A stretch of 64,000 nucleotides of DNA from Sabellastarte sp. h YS-2021 (GCA_964017235.1 OZ024936.1:59633028-59697027); one strand, 5' to 3'; positions 10,201 through 23,200 are shown, counted from the stretch's first letter. Translations and numbers: made by a program. Notes: generated from the letters alone by a model not told the origin.

Positions 10201-13200
10201 TTTAGTTAGACTTTCTTCAAGTATTATTTTGATTTGGTTGTTTATCAAAGCTCGTGCATTTCCGCGTACCATATAAGGTATTTTACCTAAAATCATTGAT
10301 TCTGTCCGATGACATGTCTAATCCTTTGCTAACTTCATTCTCGTCCCCTGCCTGTTTAAGGCTTAATCCACTGAATGCTAGACTTGCTCCAAGTCTTTGC
10401 ATTTCTCATTGCAAAAAAAATCTGACATACATGAAATCATTAAGAATCCACTGGATGAGTGCAAAAGCTTCTCTCTGCTGAAATACAGAAAATGCCAGCC
10501 CCACATTCTGATAGAAAAAGTCATTCAGTCCTCATATAATACCTAAGACAAAAGGACTTGAGGAAAGTCTAAAATTGAAGGGAATTATGGCAGTATTCAC
10601 TGAAAGCGATCATATGGAGTAACACTGTTTGCGTTAGTACTGTCAGACCAATTTACTGCTGGGCCAGTGAAACTCCTCACCAAATGAAATTCATCACTTG
10701 TGTTTTATGCCACTTATAAACTTCTTGGCATTGAACCTTCAGCATACAACTATACATTGATGCTGCAAGCACTTGTTCTATTATTTATTTGTAAATATTG
10801 CTTCACCTCTAAGAAGCAGATGGCCACTGTGGCCTAATGGGTACGACACTTGCCTGCGGACACAGAAGACCCGGGACAGACACCAGGAACAAGCAGATAT
10901 ACGATGACCCCCTAAAACAGCTGTTCTCTGTTATTAAGTCATGTCTCTCGTGTAAGGCTAAAGAAGCCCAGGGACACTGATAAATGGTCATCCCTTAGGT
11001 TCTGTCTTTTAGTCAGGGGGATTCCAGTCTCTAGAGAGTTTGGCTGTACACCAAGGCATACCCCACCTTAGTCTTAATCACCCCTTGAGTTTTTTGTGAT
11101 GGTTGACCTCTTTTCTGTCCCTGGATACTGAAATTGGTTGACTGTTTTTGGTTCTATTGCGCCTTAGATTCCCATTTCAATAGGGGAAATTAAGCACTAT
11201 AAAAGTCCAATTAGAATTTGGATTACTTCTGTAGTTGGGTTGTGTCAAACAGTGCTTTGAGTCCTGCAGTAAAGGAGATATTGAACAGAGTATAAATATA
11301 CATTACAGGTGTTAAACTTCAGATGGCGACAAACATCACTGGCTGAGCACTACTGGGTCATTGACTTTTATTTCTGTTAACTTTGTTAACCCCATTCCAT
11401 TTTCACAAGTTATTATAAGATTTTTAAGCCGCATGCATGTGTACATACACTATGGCCACTATTTTTTACAGTCCTGACCTTTGAAAATACAAAACTCCTA
11501 TCCCTGAAATTGTTTTACAGTCCTGACCTTTGGCAGTGTTTTTGGGAGGCAATCTGATAACAGTGAAACAAACCAAGCCAGTCCAGTCCATTTTTGGCGA
11601 AAAATATTTTTGAACATATTTATCTCTGCCTACATTTTTTGATAGATTTATATAATACTATTATATTGTGGCAGCACTGGCAGAAAAAAGGCTTCATCAC
11701 TTCCTTAATATGATAACCACTACACTATAAAATCCATACCAAATTACCAAAAAATAAAGCTATGACTAATACCATACATTATCCTTTTATATCCTGTAGT
11801 AGGATTTGCCAAGCTCACCCCTTAAGGTTTTTTACTGATCGAATTTTTTACCATTATGAAAATTAGTGAATAAAATTGCTAAAACAGACACACACACAGA
11901 CACACTGAAGTAAACATAATTTCTATATATTTTATTTGCCATACTTACTCTTCACTGTCCACCGAAAAAAAGTCTGTATATAAACCGAGTGACAAACCAC
12001 CCACAATAAAACCCAGGGCTGGACCAACTACTCCCCCTAAGGCCAACATGGCTGAAAAGAAAGGAAAACAAATGATAAAGCTGTTGGAATGTTTTTCAAC
12101 ATACGTTGGGGTATTAAATCACCATTGGTCATCATTTACTACAGTTAACTATGTTGGGCAGATTAGTTACTTGGCATATTGACTGAATTAAATCAGCAAA
12201 TGATTTACTCTTACATTAATAGATAATTGCTGTCAAACAGTTGAGGTCTTGAGTATTAAATATGCTTTTCATACTGTTGTATCATACCACCTGTGTGAAT
12301 GTAGGCTGAACAATATTAACATTACAAAAAATAACAGAAAGGGTTTTTTCTGTCAATGTCCTAACCAGACTAAGATTCAGCCCATGTTTACTAAATTTCC
12401 ATGGGTTCTATCATACAACCACTGAATGAGAAGGCTGAGGCTAGGAATCAAGCAACCCCAGAGGAGAAAGTTAGTTCTTGCTCAGTGGTAGTTTGTAAAT
12501 GATGTTGTGGAAACTTAGCTAACTTGCATGTACTGTTTTTCTTCATCTTCTAAACTATTCCATGTGATATGACACAGGCAATCTGCAAATGCACAAACCC
12601 ATGTGCATAAATGTGTTCTGCAGCATGCTTGCAACAGAAATTGTTCCTTGTGGGCAACGTACAGATATGGCATGCATGAATTTTTGAGTACGGATGGAAT
12701 TTCGTTGCATCCGCAAGCTCCGGCAAGCAAGACTAGGCATATGTTTTTAAAATATCTTTGTTGTTTCTTGGTGCCAATATTTTCATCTCAGTCAACTTAA
12801 AACAATGGTGAAACACTGATCTACAAATGATAAAGTTATTTTTATTTTAACATATATCTGTCCTAATATGATGCTGGCTGTTGGACATGACGTAAAACCC
12901 CAACCTTGACCTACAAAAATATGTTTTACCTATGTTAGTTTATTAACTGCCAAAATATGAACAAATCAATTGCACAATCGGCATCCGCAGGTCAGATCCA
13001 CAGGCTGTACCAATGGAAACATACATACACAGCTAGTGTTAAAGCAAATCAATCCACTTACATGTGTACAAAGAAAACTTGTCCCTCGTGAGTGAATCAT
13101 CCAGGTAGATCACGGCAAAGTTGTACAGCCCAGACCCTCCAAAACTTAGACCAATCCTCCCGAGGATGAAGACAAAGATATAATACTGTAAGTTAGAGCT

Positions 13201-13737
13201 TTCTTCATTCTCATCGCAATTATTGTCCTCTCCAGTTCTGTTTCTGCACATATTTTCTGGTCCTTCGGTACCCCCTCCCTCACCCTCAGGCAGGTACACG
13301 TCAGTGGTGAAATGGGGCAGGGCGTATAAGAAACAGCCCAGTACAGAGATGAACAGGAATCCACAGGTCCATCTGGGTCTATGGCAACCAATCGTTCCAA
13401 TGTACATGACATAGATTGCCAATGGAACGGTGGCGATCTCATAGGCGATGATAATCCAAGAACTTTGCGTGGATGTGAGTTCGAATCGCCTTTCAATGGA
13501 AGACTGTACAGCCCCCATCAAACCATTGGTAGTGCCACTTTGGAAGATATTGGTAAGGGTGATAAGAAATGTAAAGAATGTGGCATTATTGATAACCTGT
13601 AGGCATTTGGGGTTGATGTTGAACCAGCCATAAGAGCCGCCTTTAGTTGTATCTTGGAAGTCTTCATAGACTGTTCCATTGCATTCTTTTGTGGATTGTG
13701 TTGCAGGGGATATTTTATTTTCTTTGCTGTATTCCAT
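7073..13737 (-). CDS. SLCO: Organic anion transporting polypeptide (OATP/SLCO), copy B, exons 1-5 only
   Basis: This is a solute carrier of the SLCO/OATP family, a twelve-helix plasma-membrane carrier that takes up organic anions. Five coding exons are visible on the minus strand: 13062-13737, 11949-12051, 8355-8476, 7644-7731 and 7073-7245. Their lengths (676, 103, 122, 88, 173) and phases equal those of copy A exactly. The OATP signature around DPRWVGAWWLGY is intact in exon 3. Exons corresponding to copy A exons 6-10 (the Kazal-like loop and the C-terminal helices) were not found between 1 and 7072. Either they lie beyond the left edge, after a long intron holding the DIRS-type element, or the copy is truncated. 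Exon 3 has a poor donor (GTTTTT), which also hints at decay. No stop or frameshift is seen inside the five exons. Confidence 0.85.
7644..7731 (-). CDS. SLCO: OATP copy B exon 4
   Basis: This is an 88-bp exon encoding a charged cytoplasmic loop (AEEVRLKKKNEAYG... KLKIDFG). It sits between a TTTTTTCAG acceptor and a GTACAA donor and is homologous to copy A exon 4. Confidence 0.85.
8355..8476 (-). CDS. SLCO: OATP copy B exon 3 with weak donor
   Basis: It carries the family signature DPRWVGAWWLGY and ends in GYPRDLPG. The acceptor has a strong pyrimidine tract. The donor reads G|GTTTTT, far from consensus, where copy A has GTACAT. Splicing here may be inefficient. Confidence 0.85.
10380..10570 (+). 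repeat. Dispersed repeat, copy 1
   Basis: It resembles 60660-60845, sharing CTTGCTCCAAGTC at the start and TCCTCATATAATACCTAAGA near the end. The ORF of 75 residues at 10254-10481 overlaps it and is not supported as a gene. Confidence 0.6.
10814..10990 (+). repeat. tRNA-derived SINE, third family
   Basis: The head GGCCACTGTGGCCTAATGGG resembles a tRNA A-box region. The B-box region is degraded. The same head occurs inverted at about 15120-15205. Confidence 0.5.
11949..12051 (-). CDS. SLCO: OATP copy B exon 2
   Basis: The acceptor CAG precedes a segment beginning MLALGGVVGPALGF, a conserved OATP helix. The donor is GTAAGT. The 103-bp length and phase match copy A. Confidence 0.9.
13062..13737 (-). 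CDS. SLCO: OATP copy B exon 1
   Basis: It starts with ATG (MEYSKENK) and codes 225 residues plus one base. Helix 1 (about TFFTFLITLTNIFQ), helix 2 (SSWIIIAYEIATVPLAIYV), helix 3 (FISVLGCFLYALPHF) and helix 4 (YYIFVFILGRIGLSFGG) are visible. An extracellular loop with a glycosylation sequon (NRTGED) is shared with copy A. The donor is GTAAGT at 13056-13061. Confidence 0.9.
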
Positions 13738-15480
13738 GGCTTGTTTCTTTATAGTTTATAAATGCTGAAATTAAGGCTTTCGACACACTAAAAATGCATG
13801 GCCTTTAAGACAAGCTTTGACACCATTAAAAGGATAATAGCTCATAAAAGCTATGGTTTTTAATGCAGTTTTCATATAACGTGTCCCACTGTACATTTGA
13901 CATCAGTCTTGTGTATGTAATTGGTCATATTAATATCATAGCGTGTCTGTTACATTATCAATATTTGGTTTATACATGAATATAAAATAAATAAAACATG
14001 GAATATTTTTAATCCAATAATATATAACACACAGTCTGTTAGAAGTGACTTATTAACGTCTTACTACCCGAGATGGCTGACCATTTTCTAACAGCTACAA
14101 ACTGATACACAAATAAGCTATTCCAGTGTTGACACAATAATGAATCTCTCAAATGCGATGTTTAAATTTTTATACACAAAAAATAAATGCACTTAAAGTG
14201 TATTGATTCCACCTTGTCAGTAGGGATGATTCTTATCTATTTTGTTGTGTGTGCTTTGTTAAAATTATCATTTCTTTCTGAATATCAGTCAGAACTATTA
14301 GAAGTATTATCGTATTCTTAACCTACATTATATGTTAATATTATTTTTATATATAGCTTCCCATGTGAATACGTATTAATACTTTGTTATGTAAGAAGTT
14401 ATACTGGCTACTTGGTGTGTGATAAACATTATCAGTATAGAAAAGCACTTGGAAGAAAGCCTCCCAATTCAAACTCTAAAGATCAGGATTTTGTATGTGG
14501 TCTTACAAGATTGTATCTAGCCTGTGTTTATTGTCTACTTATACATGCTACTTGCTTAAAATAGATAATGTTTATCCAAACAACATAGCAAAGCCTGTAA
14601 CTGTAGATTAATATTCTGACCAACGCTATTATTATTATTACCACAATATGGACTGCTTACAAGTATTTTGGTATTATTTTACAGTTGAATATTGTAGCAT
14701 TCTCTTCATACATGTGATTTCAACTATTATTTAATGCTACAGTAAGGTGACTCAAAGAAAACACATTTTCTGATGCCGTTGATGTTTTTGTCATATATTA
14801 AATAGGAAAGTATAACAACATTATAATCTAAAGGTCAGTTCAAAGAACTAATTGTATCTTACTGTATTCATGCAAGTTGTTTAAATGTCAAGTGTAACAT
14901 AATGAATTGTGATATTCTTCGCATAATAATTAATTGTATAACAAAAATGAAATATGTTGAGTTTATGTTGACATTCTTGCATCAACACCTTTTGTATGTC
15001 TTTGGAGTTCAAAAGGTTCATACCAATATCACCAGCCTTGGGTTTTAAAATTTTGTCCCAGATTTTGTTATAAGCCCCAGACTCCTTTCGAAGCATCAGG
15101 GGCCGTATTCTACAGCCCCTATGCATCTGCCTGTACCTGGAATCGAACTCACGTCCCCTGTGTTGTTAGACAAGTCGGTTTCCAACTAGGCCACAGTGGT
15201 AGATGTGGCCTCTCACCACCAAACAACTAAGCAAACCCTGTGCTGATAAACATGAGTCAATTCATAAGAACTATATAAGGCATACAGTTGATAGTTAGCA
15301 GTAGTTGTCTAATTTCAACCAATGCATATTACAATTGTATTCCGAATACTCATGCTCAGATTGTCACCAACCATAGCAGAAACACCAGGGCTACCCCAGC
15401 CAATATAATGTCCACTGATTACCTGTTAGATACCACAGTATGTTTAAGGTGGCTACACTCATCTAAAAGGAGTGGTTATT
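13738..15480. other. 5' flank of OATP copy B, no gene seen
   Basis: AT-rich sequence lies upstream of the copy B ATG and should hold its promoter, but no motif decides a start site. A tRNA-like SINE lies near its right part. Confidence 0.5.
15095..15205 (-). repeat. tRNA-derived SINE fragment, third family
   Basis: On the minus strand a head with GTGGCCTAGTTGG (A box) is followed by GAGTTCGATTCC (B box). At its end lies GGGGCCGTATTCTACAG, a motif that also begins an inverted-repeat element at 59899. Confidence 0.55.
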
Positions 15481-15499
15481 CCAGCTAGACCATTTATGA

Positions 15500-15740
15500 T
15501 CCCATGTAGCACCAAATACAACACAAGATAAGGAAGACTGAATAGAAGGTTCCTGGAGGTTCCTCATTTTAGTTCATCCTTGCACAAATCAAACAAGCAA
15601 TTTGGTAATAGTTTAAATGTTGATGCTCCTACAATCTGGAATCAATTGCCTGATGATGTCTGTTCAGCTTCCTTTGTCGCATCCTCTACGAAGAGGCTCA
15701 ATTATGTTCATTCTCCAAGGCTCTTCCAACATTGTTTGTT
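15500..15740 (+). pseudogene. Fragment of a LINE C-terminal region
   Basis: The frame reads FGNSLNVDAPTIWNQLPDDV followed by an SASFVAS segment. This matches the conserved end of jockey/CR1-type LINE proteins (pattern F.. .AP..WN.LP..V...S....F). Stops interrupt the frame upstream and no RT domain is present, so it is a decayed 3' end of a non-LTR element. Confidence 0.7.
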
Positions 15741-17010
15741 ATTCAGCCAGTGTCTCTGCAGTAACAACCATTACTATAACTATTGGACTGATAAAAATTT
15801 TGAAATACTCTATGATTGTTGTGCCTTAGAGTCTGTTTAATTGGAGAGGTTAACTCTATACACATCCAGAATAGAATGCAAAATTATCATACACATTGAA
15901 CACACCATCTGTATTTTTCATATGTTGACATGAGCTGGACCACAGCTATCAAATCTGAGAAGACAAAACAAGTTTTGACAACATTATTTTTTTATAAACG
16001 GAGATAAATTATTAAAGATGCTTCCTAAATTTGACAAGCACTTCAGAAGCAAGGCCTCACACAGCTTACCAATTAATTAAACAGGCACACAATGAAGTGA
16101 GCACAATCTCTCTATGTATGTATTTTATTTATCAAACCAACTTTCATCATCTTAATTCAAACCTCGGTCACTAGTATAAGACCCAGGTGATCATTTGCCA
16201 AACCTGATAATTGCACAACCATCAATGCCAAAGTCAAAGCAGTGGTTTGATGCCCCTTGCAACGGGCAAGGTCATGACTGGCCCACTTTGAATCCCTTAT
16301 TTTGTCCTATTTGTGTTTCTGGAGAGTGGATGTGAATTTTCTCTGACATGATAATGTTAACATGAAGGACTGTGGAACATCCACCAGCATTCCCCCTTTG
16401 TCTCAGTAATATGGTCTTTTTAACGCCTTCAACTGAATGAGTAGCTCTTCTTTGTAGAAAGGACAGGCAGGTAAAAATGTAATTAATACAAGAAATCTAA
16501 AACAAGACGGATTTCTACATGAAAACGTACCCTTGTCTAGGACCAATAACTTATTGACAAAAGAGTCAGAGTTGGGGACTTATGTTCTTTCAACAGTAAA
16601 TTCATGTCTGGACTGGCCTTTAGAGCATGCGTCATGTTATCATGGGGTGGATTTAAGTACTGAGGAGCTTGGCAAAGAAAAGGTCAACGTAGTGGGTCAA
16701 TTTAGGGGCACTATTTCAGTTTCAACAAGCATGGTCATATGTGGACAAGTTCACAGTACACACACCTGTTGAACTAAACTGGAGACCCGGAGAAATGAAA
16801 TCCTCTGATAATGATAAAGCTACTGAAACACTATGTACATACTCTAACCAGTGACAGCAATCTCAGTAACATAATACTATCATCAACAGAGCCCATCCTT
16901 GAGGGTGTTTTCTGGTCAACTCTTGATAATACTCCTATTTCTAATCTTAAAATGGAATGCTGAATAGCTATGGACTGTCTTTTATCTTCCACAACACTGC
17001 ACTGAATGAA
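15741..17010. other. Unassigned intergenic sequence
   Basis: No exon, tRNA or clear repeat boundary is seen. The short ORFs here have no recognisable domains. Confidence 0.5.
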
Positions 17011-19450
17011 AAAATAGGCCAAGGCCTGCTGCTTACTGGCGACCCGCATGTTTCCATTTTTGGCAAAAAACGAAAATTTAAAATGGCCGCTATTTCTGGG
17101 GAGGGGAAAATTTTTTTTAAATCGCCAAGAGTACATTCCTTTGATACCATGTGGGTCGAAAATTTCGACGAAATCTCCCACGGTTAAGGAGATAGAAGCA
17201 ATTTTGCGTTTTTCCATTTTTGGCAAAAATTTGAAAATTCATAATGGCCGCCATTTTTGGGGAGGGGAAAATTTAGAGTACATTCCTTTGATACCCTGTG
17301 GGTCGAAAATTTCGATGAAATCGCTCTATCTCGCACGGTTAGGAGATACAAGCAATTTTGTGTTTTTCCATTTTTGGCAAAAAATTGAAAAATCAAAATG
17401 GCAGCCATTTTTGGGGAGGGGAAAATTTTTTGAAAACTGCCAAGAGTACATTGCTGAGATACCCTGTGGGTCGAAAATTTCGACGAAATCGCTCTAACTC
17501 GCACGGTTAAGGAGATACAAGCAATTTTGTGTTTTTCCATTTTTGGCAAAAATTTGAAAATTCAAAATGGCTGCCATTTTTGGGGAGGGGAAAATTTTTT
17601 TTTAAATCGCCAAGGGTACATTGCTGACATACCCTGTGGGTCGAAAATTCAACGAAATTGCTCTATCTCGCACGGTTAAGGAGATACAAGCAATTTTGTG
17701 TTTTTCCATTTTTGGCAAAAAATCGAAAAATCAAAATGGCAGCCATTTTTGGGGAGGGGAAAATTTTTTGAAAATTGCCAAGAGTACATTCCTTTGATAC
17801 CCTGTGGGTCGAAAATTTCGACAAAATCGCTCTATCTCACACGGTTAGGGAGATAGAAGCAATTTTGCATTTTTCCATTTTTGGCAAAAATTCGAAAATT
17901 CAAAATGGCCGCCATTTTTTGAGAGGGAAAATTTTTTTTGAAAATTGCCAAGAGTACATTCCTTTGATACCCTGTGGGTCGAAAATTTCGACGAAATCGC
18001 TCTATCTCGCACGGTTAAGGAGATACAAGCAATTTTGTGTTTTTCCATTTTTGGCAAAAAAATAAAAAATTCAAAAAGGCCGCCATTTTTGGGGAGGGGA
18101 AAATTTTTGAAAATTGCCAAGAGTACAATCTTTTGATACCCTGTGGGTCGAAAATTTCAACGAAATTGCTCTATCTCGCACGGTTAAGGAGATACAAGCA
18201 ATTTTGCATTTTCCATTTTTGGCAAAAATTTGAAAATAGCCGCCATTTTTGGGGAGGGGAAAATTTTTTGAAAATTGCCAAGAGTACATTCCTTTACTAC
18301 CCTGTGGGTCGATAATTTCGACGAAATTGCTCTATCTCGCACAGTTAAGGAGATACAAGCAATTTTGCGTTTTTCCATTTTTGGCAAAAATTTGAAAATT
18401 CAAAATGGCCGCCATTTTTGGGGAGGGGAAAATTTTTTGAAAATTGCCAAGAGTACATTCCTTTGATACCCTGTGGGTCGAAAATTTCGACAAAATTGCT
18501 CTATCTCGCACGGTTAAGGAGATACAAGCAATTTTGCGTTTTTCCATTTTTGGCAAAAATTCAAAATGGCCGCCATTTTTGGGGAGGGGAAAATTTTTGA
18601 AAATTGCCAAGAGTACATTCCTTTGATACCCTGTGGGTCGAAAATTTCGACAACATCGCTCTATCTCACACGGTTAAGGAGATAGAAGCAATTTTGCGTT
18701 TTTCCATTTTTGGCAAAAATTCGAAAATTCAAAATAGCCGCCATTTTTGGGGAGGGGAAAATTTTTTGAAAATTGCCAAGAGTACATTCCTTTGATACCC
18801 TGTGGGTCGAAAATTTCGACGAAATCGCTCTATCTCGCACGGTTAAGGAGATACAAGCAATTTTGTGTTTTTCCATTTTTGGTAAAAAATCAAAAATTCA
18901 AAATGGCCGCCATTTTTGGAGAGGGGAACATTTTTTGAAAATTCCAAAGAGTATGCTCCTAAGAAACCCCGGGGGTCGAAAATTTCGACGAAATCGCTCT
19001 ATCTCGCACCGTTTCTGAGATAAATGCGTTTTTGTTTTTTCAGCGTTCAGAAAATTGAGACATTTAGTAAATCATTAATAAGTCGGCCATTTTGTATTGG
19101 ATCACTTCGAAAAGTTATCGATTTCCAGACATGTATATAACGAACCTACTTGCAAAATTTCATGTGAAAAGGTGAAGCACTTTTTAAGTTATCATCCAGA
19201 CAAGCACACCCTTTTGAAAAACATGTTTTTGGTCATGTGACCTTTTCTGATTGGTTGAAAAACATGCAATGAGGAAAAATGATAGTCCTTTACCCAAGGA
19301 AACTCCATACCAAATTTCAAAGAAATCGGTGCAGTAGTTTCTGAGGAGAAGAGGCTGGAAAAAAAATTGTTGACGACAACAACAACAACAACGAAGACGA
19401 TGCCAGGCCATGCCATTAGCTTACGGCCGTTGGCCAGTAAGCTAAAAAAC
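17011..19450. mobile_element. Inverted-repeat element with a satellite core
   Basis: A tandem array (17041-19020) is bounded on the left by GCTTACTGGC (17031-17040). On the right, the same sequence appears inverted inside a 9-bp hairpin (19416-19424 with 19437-19445). A unique 400-bp stretch lies between the array and the right hairpin. This architecture recalls the molluscan pearl/Helentron-like elements, which carry tandem repeats of similar length. That assignment is an inference, because no transposase is present and exact ends are not fixed. Confidence 0.5.
17041..19020. repeat. Satellite array, about 12 units of 165-170 bp
   Basis: Each unit holds three landmarks: ACCCTGTGGGTCGAAAATTT, then a CGCACGGTTAAGGAGATA segment, then AAAATGGCCGCCATTTTT followed by GGGGAGGGGAAAA. 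Units differ by point changes and small indels (one at 18209-18239 lacks about 9 bp). The many overlapping ORFs on both strands are translations of this repeat and not genes. Confidence 0.95.
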
Positions 19451-19510
19451 ACAATGTCCAATGCAGCTTTGTGCCACAGCTGAAAAATACACTGGAATAC
19501 TGGCCAGCTT

Positions 19511-19516
19511 TTTATT
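19511..19516 (-). terminator. Candidate polyadenylation signal of OATP copy A
   Basis: AATAAA on the minus strand lies about 380 bases past the copy A stop. It is a candidate only, because it abuts the satellite-bearing element. Confidence 0.35.
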
Positions 19517-19895
19517 GAGTAAACCATAATACATGTATGGACAAAGTATGGATACCACAGTACAGTATATCAATGATATGTAGATATGTGATATGCAGTA
19601 TAAAAGTTGCCCCGATATCTATAAGCTCTATTCAGATCTGCAAAAGTAAGAAGATATATGCAGGTAAAATATAGCATAAATGATGTACATCTGAAATAAG
19701 AATAACAATATACTGCTCAATTAAATTAATACTTAACCTATATAAATGCTGCACAGAATAAACAAGGGGTTAAATGATAGAAAGACTGCAAAAAGAACAT
19801 GAAAACAAAAAGTATGAGAATACCAGAGTCAACAGTAATGCACTTATCATTAGCAATTATAATCTACCTATATAAATGTCAATAAAAATAATATT

Positions 19896-20272
19896 CTAAA
19901 GTCTTGTTGATAAGTGTTCAGGGCTATTATGTACTGGTAACATATTTTGCACACTGTTGACCCCATTCAATCCATTCTTGTTAACCGCACTGTCAGAGTC
20001 TTCCACCTCTGTTACAGCTGTTTCTGAATTATTTGTGTCACTTATCTTCTCACTTTCTTCTGGTGTGGGCGGAGCTTTGTACAGTTTCCAGGCAAGGAAC
20101 ATGAATATGCATGAGCCTACTTTCAAACACCCAGTAGTCGCCATCATGTAGTATCCCAGGTGAGTGTTGTCATAGTGAAAGCAGCTCTTGCCCTTGTTAT
20201 TACAGGGAGTAAACCAGAGCAGACATGCAGCATCAAAGACTGATGCAAAGATCACTGGTCCTGGAATAGTTC
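19896..20272 (-). CDS. SLCO: OATP copy A exon 10 (last)
   Basis: It encodes the conserved GTIPGPVIFASVFDAACLLW segment, the last helix and a cytoplasmic tail rich in acidic residues and Asn. It ends at TAG (19896-19898). Confidence 0.93.
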
Positions 20273-23200
20273 CTACAAGCATCCATTGTATTCAGTCATT
20301 TATTTATTTGAAAAGGGAAACAGTTGATCAGTGGATCACAAGTTTCATATTTAATCCCTTGTTTCTCACCTCTGTGGAAGTGGGATAGATTCCAGTTAAT
20401 GATCACATGATGGCCTGCCCTGTTATGACCTTTGCTGTTAAAAGGGTCAAAGGTCAAAGTTGGGGTTTTACGTCCTGAGCAACAGCCACGATCATATTGG
20501 GACAGGTCCTCTGTATTGTCACTTGTGGGAATCTACCCCAAACAGAGGTGAAAGCCTGGGATTAGATGCCAAACTTGCTAACCTACTTGGCCACAAAGGA
20601 CCACTCTACTGAAAGGGACGCTGGTTTGTTACTTGTATATATTTGGTACATTTTCACCATTGTACTAATCAGCATTGACCAACATATGTAATTACTTCTC
20701 TTACTTAGGTTGGTGAATACCATTTGTTACTTCTAACTGAAAGGGAGTTTAACTCTTTAATATTAGTATACTTTTATACAAAAGCCAATGTAAATTACTG
20801 TTCATAGTGCAGCTTCCCTGACTTCATGCAAAGGATAATGCTTTCTTAATTGTTGGTAGAGTTTGATTTTTAGAGTTTGATAGTTACACTGGTGATTGAT
20901 TACTTTTGTATAACAAATCGCTTTTTACCTTTAAATATGAAAAAAAGAAAAAAAATACCTAAGAATCTGACTAAAATTCCTTCAACCATAATTCCAAAAT
21001 GTCTGTGACTGTTTGGCACAACCCTGTAAAGAAATACTTATATTTAATTCAGGAGTGCATTATAGCAACAATGCAAAAACCTGGTCTTCACTTGAAAAAT
21101 TTTACCTCTATCTTGAGAATAAATATTTGTGGTGAATAAACCGAAGTATGCATTAGAGTAGAATATACATGCACTTTAATGATGAAATTTAATTTGTGCA
21201 AAATATTCTAATTTTCATCTGATGTCTGATAAAGATTTGTTTATCTATTCTAAACTACAAAACAACATAAAATTTCTTTCTAGATTTTATATAAGTTTCA
21301 TGCATTTCTTCATGTATTTTGTCCCTGAAACCAATTTCACAAAGACATATGCCAATAAGAATAGAGAAAGAATGTTTTGCTTATTTAAAATTAATAAGTT
21401 GTATTTTTCAAAATAAAGAATATTTCTTTAAAATAAAGAGAAACACTGCCCATGAAGAATCTTTCACAATAATGAAATGCGAAAGCCAATCAACTTTCTT
21501 TTGTGCAGTCAAATCCCAAGTAGTAAAGTTCACAGTTGCCTGTAAATTATCAAATGTTCACACTGCGTTCACCTACACATATGCACTCCTTTCCTCCATC
21601 CTATCAACTCCCTGATATCACTTGCACAATGTGTCGTGAGTGACATAAAACCTAAATCAGTTAATCAAAGTACCTGATAGTAGAAGAGATGTTCATGGCT
21701 TCACACATGAAAAGTCCCACCATGGCTATGAAGATGACCACACTGAAGATGATGACCTCCTCTGTACAACCAGGGTTACTACATATACCTAAAGTGGCTT
21801 GTGGAGTGGAGTTAGTGTTTGATATGCAGCTACAGTTGTACAAATCCTGAAAAAGAAATCAAGTGAGATTTATTTTTATGGGGGGGATTTTATGTCGTTT
21901 TCAACACTGTACAGGTCATATGACGACAGGTAGTTTTATCAGAAGAGGAAACCAGTATGTACAATTGGTCAAGATTCTGTATTGTAAACCATCGGTAAGC
22001 AACTGCCAACTTTCCCACATAAGGTCTGGGGTTTGAACCTCTGAAATCACAGGTGGGAGGTGAGTGTGTTACTACTATCCACCGTGGCCCCTGAAGAAGA
22101 CGAAAAGCCCCCAATAATAAATATTAAATATTTTCTGAATCATGGATGTTTACTGGTAGAAATCCATCAAAGCAACAGAACTTAAGCTCAAAATATTGAC
22201 TTTGCTTATTCATTTGTAGATTGCCAGTACTGTACACATGTACTGCTTAGCACAAATCTCTTCTTGGCACAAAACAGAAGAAAGAATATTTATTGTTATA
22301 TGATTGCCATCGGTAAAACTCGTGCACTTTCGCATACCAAATAAGGAAGTAGATGTGACAATAGCAATAAATGAAATATATTCAGTACTTTCCATATGCA
22401 AATTTTGCCATGTTGGAGCACTGATTTCTGCCAAATTATATAATAATAAATAAAACTGGAAAATATGGATTATTTTTTTCTGTATCCAGATAAGACCCAT
22501 CTTCTGATTTTTAAGGAAGATCCAATCATTCATATTTGAATAATCCTGCCAAGAAACAAACAGACAAACAGATAAATGGACAGAGAAACAGACAGACAAA
22601 TGGTCATAAACATAATACCTGAATATGAAGCAGTAAGCATCACAAGGTAACAACTAGATATATCTTACTGTGGATTCAGTCTCTATGTAATCTACACAGC
22701 CGGCGTGACAAGCAGAAAAGTACTGGACTTCGTCATGACTGCACACTGGACTGAATGGCACGTCTTCACACATACACTCAAGACTGCAAACATCAGTTAA
22801 CTCTATTTGGGTGCTGCAAAACAAAATTTGTTTTCAAGTTTAGAGGAGAGCACTGCAGAACATAACAATAGCAAAGCAGAATATATGTGTTGCTAAAAAG
22901 TCTAGCTTTAAAAATGCATGACAATACTTTCACTTTGAATAATACTTTTGCTACTTCGCCCACTGAGTTCCCCATTGTGGGGAAGATACACAAAGCCATA
23001 GATTAGATTATTAGATGACAAATGTGGTAATAAAGTTTCAATAAATATGACTATATTTTGAATGTTCCTTTATCCCATTAATGGTATGGATACTAGCGAT
23101 AGTAATAATAGTCATTGTGAAACAGTTTTATGACAGAGGTGTGAATTTCCGGACGGACAGAATTGGATCATATTTGTAGCCACTAGATACAAAAAGCTGA

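Larger units (their letters stand above)
8477..11948 (-). other. Intron 2 of OATP copy B
   Basis: About 3.5 kb with no supported gene. It holds a degenerate copy of a dispersed repeat end (about 9395-9435) and a repeat at about 10380-10570 related to 60660-60845. A tRNA-like SINE lies at about 10814-10990. Confidence 0.6.

Noticed and set aside
13146-13633. Several overlapping ORFs on both strands at OATP copy B exon 1
   Set aside because: They are shadows of the transporter exon in other frames.
15095-15116. A further GGGCCG-type MITE
   Set aside because: Only one end motif is seen, next to a SINE, with no inverted partner nearby.
17041-19018. More than a dozen ORFs of 60-150 residues on both strands
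   Set aside because: They are the same satellite unit read in several frames, change frame with each indel, and have no start context or domain.
17041-19020. CRISPR array
   Set aside because: The repeat is a 165-170-bp unit with no alternation of short repeat and unique spacer, and the DNA is clearly eukaryotic.
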